From DRLZ01 sp036478815 (GTDB lineage Bacteria > Pseudomonadota > Gammaproteobacteria > Methylococcales > DRLZ01), in NCBI GenBank assembly GCA_036478815.1, contig JAZGEP010000198.1:1-7090 (forward strand): a stretch of DNA of 7,090 bases. The letters run 5' to 3'. Below the pieces are notes generated by a model. It made no database searches, was not told where the DNA came from, and saw only the letters and a program-made list of their open reading frames with translations. The stretch's first letter is position 1; every line of letters starts with the position of its first letter. A program made the translations under genes and the position numbers. Positions 5,395-7,090 of this stretch are shown here, one piece after another.

Positions 5395-6762
5395 TTATTT
5401 ACCGATACAGAATCTGGAAAAAATTTCACCGAGTAAATCATCGGCGACAAACTCACCAGTTATTTGTGAAAGTGCAATTTGCACACGCCTGAGTTCTTCC
5501 GCCAACAACTCGATTGCACTGCTTGTTGTAATCACAGCTAATGCTGACAGCAAACCCTGTTGAGCTGTTTCCAGCGCTTGAATATGTCTGCTTCTAGCCA
5601 AAAAAACATCTTCAGTACTTTCAAAACCAACACTTTGTTTTAGATATTGATAAAGCAAGTCCATGCCTTCACCCGTTTTCGCCGATAAATAAATTTCTAT
5701 ACCATGTTCTTTTTCCAAAATTTTTGCTTGATCACTAATCAAATCATTTTTATTAATAATACGAATAACCGGGATTTGTGCTAATTCAATAAAATTTTCC
5801 AGGTAATCACTGGATTGCTGTTGTGCATCAATCACCAACAACACATAATCAGCATTTTGGATTGATAGTTTTGCACGTTTAATGCCTTCTTGCTCAACTG
5901 GATCATTGGTTTTTCGTAAGCCAGCTGTATCGATGATATGCAATGGTAGACCATCGATGTGAATTTGTTCTTTTAGCGTATCACGCGTTGTCCCTGGGAT
6001 ATCACTAACAATTGCTACATTTTGCCCGGCCAGACGATTTAACAACGTTGATTTACCGGTGTTAGCTTGACCCGCAATCACTACAGTCAAACCTTCACGC
6101 AAAACTGCACCTTGTCGTGATGAATCAAGAATATTTTCTATGTTGGAGAGCAAGACATTGATTCTGTTTTCTACTAACAATTCTGAGAGAAAATCGATCT
6201 CTTCATCACTGAAATCAATTGAAGATTCAATTTGACATCTTAATTCAATTGTTTGATCGACCAGTGAATTAATTTTGATAGAAAAATCACCTGTTAGTGA
6301 ACGCTGAGCACAACGCACAGCGTGTTCACTTGAGCAGCTAATTAGATCTGCAACGGCTTCTGCCTGAGCAAGATCAAGCTTTCCATTTAAATAAGCACGG
6401 CGAGTAAATTCTCCTGCTTCAGCAATTCTTGCTCCTAAATCAACAACACGGTGTAACAATAAACCCATCAGCACACGACCACCGTGGGCTTGTAGTTCCA
6501 GAACATTTTCGCCGGTATAAGAGTTAGGTGCGGGGAAATAGATCGCCAAACCACGATCAATGGTTGATCCATCACCATCAAGAAATGACATTAAGCTTGC
6601 TTGACGTGGAGCTGGTACACAACCCAGAACGGATTGTGCGATTTGATCGAGATTATTACCAGAAATTCGCAATACGCCAACACCACCATTACCGGGTGGT
6701 GTTGCAATTGCTACAATCGTTTCCGATGCTGACACATCCTGATGGCTAGATTCTTCACGCAT
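5395..6762 (-). CDS. mnmE: tRNA modification GTPase MnmE (TrmE)
   Basis: MnmE works with MnmG to install the cmnm5 or nm5 group on wobble U34 of certain tRNAs, using a tetrahydrofolate-derived carbon. At 455 aa it has the usual length. The N-terminal tetrahydrofolate-binding domain (about 10-125) has ETIVAIATPPGNGGVGVLRISG and the conserved NSYTGENVLELQAHGG and GEFTRRAYLNGKLDLAQAEAVADLI. A helical domain surrounds the G domain. G1 is GQANTGKS at 231-238, G2 TTRD at 258-261, G3 DTAG at 278-281, G4 NKND at 337-340 and G5 SAK at 360-362. The protein ends with the signature FCIGK (C452). In G1, Ala233 stands where most MnmE proteins have Pro. The ATG at 6760-6762 gives a short extra leader and has only a weak Shine-Dalgarno. 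Its common neighbours yidC and mnmG are not visible. Confidence 0.98.
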   Translation of the reverse strand: MREESSHQDVSASETIVAIATPPGNGGVGVLRISGNNLDQIAQSVLGCVPAPRQASLMSFLDGDGSTIDRGLAIYFPAPNSYTGENVLELQAHGGRVLMGLLLHRVVDLGARIAEAGEFTRRAYLNGKLDLAQAEAVADLISCSSEHAVRCAQRSLTGDFSIKINSLVDQTIELRCQIESSIDFSDEEIDFLSELLVENRINVLLSNIENILDSSRQGAVLREGLTVVIAGQANTGKSTLLNRLAGQNVAIVSDIPGTTRDTLKEQIHIDGLPLHIIDTAGLRKTNDPVEQEGIKRAKLSIQNADYVLLVIDAQQQSSDYLENFIELAQIPVIRIINKNDLISDQAKILEKEHGIEIYLSAKTGEGMDLLYQYLKQSVGFESTEDVFLARSRHIQALETAQQGLLSALAVITTSSAIELLAEELRRVQIALSQITGEFVADDLLGEIFSRFCIGK

Positions 6763-6809
6763 TGGATTTGAAGCTTGAAGATATTAAGGGATACAATATT
6801 AGATTAAAA

Positions 6810-6930
6810 GTAACTACTCAGCGTAACCTGTAACTGCTCAGCTTGCCCTCTAGTTTGTTCAAGAGCAAAGCGAAAGCGCGGATTTTACAGGCGTAAACGA
6901 GCACTTTCAACGCAGCGATTGGACAAACTA
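6810..6930 (+). mobile_element. Family A element A2, interrupted by B2
   Basis: The core from 6830 (gtaactgctcagcttgccct) follows A1 closely through gttcaagagcaa, gaaagcgcgg and gcactttcaacgcag to ggacaaacta at 6930. There the match stops and the B2 terminal repeat begins. The remaining end of A (expected gagggcaagctgagcagtta) is missing from the window. The terminal word occurs twice, at 6810-6822 (gtaactactcagc) and 6830-6842 (gtaactgctcagc), similar to the outer extension seen beside A3. A2 begins 47 bp upstream of the mnmE start, in the region where its promoter would be expected. Confidence 0.75.
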
Positions 6931-7090
6931 GTAGTCTTTCAATGTGATATTACCGGGTATAGGGAGTTGAGAAGTGGTTAGCTGCTAGGCGCACGAGAGC
7001 AGGACTAGCAGGCTAATCCAAACGAGTGCAACAACGCAGATAACCATTTATCGACTTTCTATACACGGCAATATCACATTGAAAGACTAC
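6931..7090 (+). mobile_element. Family B element B2 (complete, 160 bp), inserted in A2
   Basis: The left terminal repeat 6931-6962 (gtagtctttcaatgtgatat...) matches the reverse complement of the right terminal repeat 7059-7090 with two mismatches over 32 bp. The part from 6964 equals B1. The insertion point is the word ctag (6928-6931) within A2. The bases after B1 (tag at 128-130) are compatible with duplication of ctag or ta at the target, as many DDE elements do. No coding capacity is present. The stem-loop of B1 is conserved. Confidence 0.85.

Noticed and set aside
6763..6830. mnmE promoter with a TATTGT or TAATAT -10 on the minus strand
   Set aside because: AT-rich -10-like words exist, but no convincing -35 is found at a normal distance, so no promoter is called.
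1..7090. Circular plasmid or phage closed by the 127-bp terminal repeat
   Set aside because: The two copies differ at three positions, the genes are chromosomal housekeeping genes, and no replication or phage gene is present.

Overview
The window looks like chromosomal DNA of a gammaproteobacterium with moderate GC (my estimate, low-to-mid 40s percent). EpmA, EpmB and an EF-P with the modifiable Lys34 occur together. This beta-lysylation system is typical of Gammaproteobacteria. MnmE and the PF06189-type 5'-nucleotidase fit the same group. I cannot name the genus.

Layout from left to right: a 127-bp repeat at the very edge (family B copy B1); a six-helix membrane protein of unknown function (+); a strong bidirectional terminator; epmA (-); a nested repeat block (C1 interrupted by A1); efp (-); a second nested block (A3 interrupted by C3); epmB (+); repeat C2; a cytosolic 5'-nucleotidase (-); repeat C4; mnmE (-); and a third nested block (A2 interrupted by B2) that runs off the right edge. 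Family names A, B and C are my own labels.

Three genes form one pathway. EpmB makes (R)-beta-lysine, EpmA ligates it to Lys34 of EF-P, and modified EF-P rescues ribosomes stalled at polyproline. MnmE also serves translation, through wobble-uridine modification of tRNA. The nucleotidase and the membrane protein have no obvious link to these.

The unusual part lies between the genes. Five of the six gene-to-gene or gene-to-edge gaps longer than 100 bp inside or right of epmA are filled largely by short non-coding elements with terminal inverted repeats. They have inserted into one another in both directions: A into C, C into A, and B into A. One A copy is flanked by an apparent 8-bp target duplication. 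Element ends also supply gene boundaries. C1 appears to give efp its stop codon and epmA its start codon, and A3 ends at the 5' end of epmB, which has no ATG start. These look like MITE-type non-autonomous elements. No transposase is encoded in the window. Both window edges lie at the same point of family B, which suggests a contig cut by an unresolved repeat.
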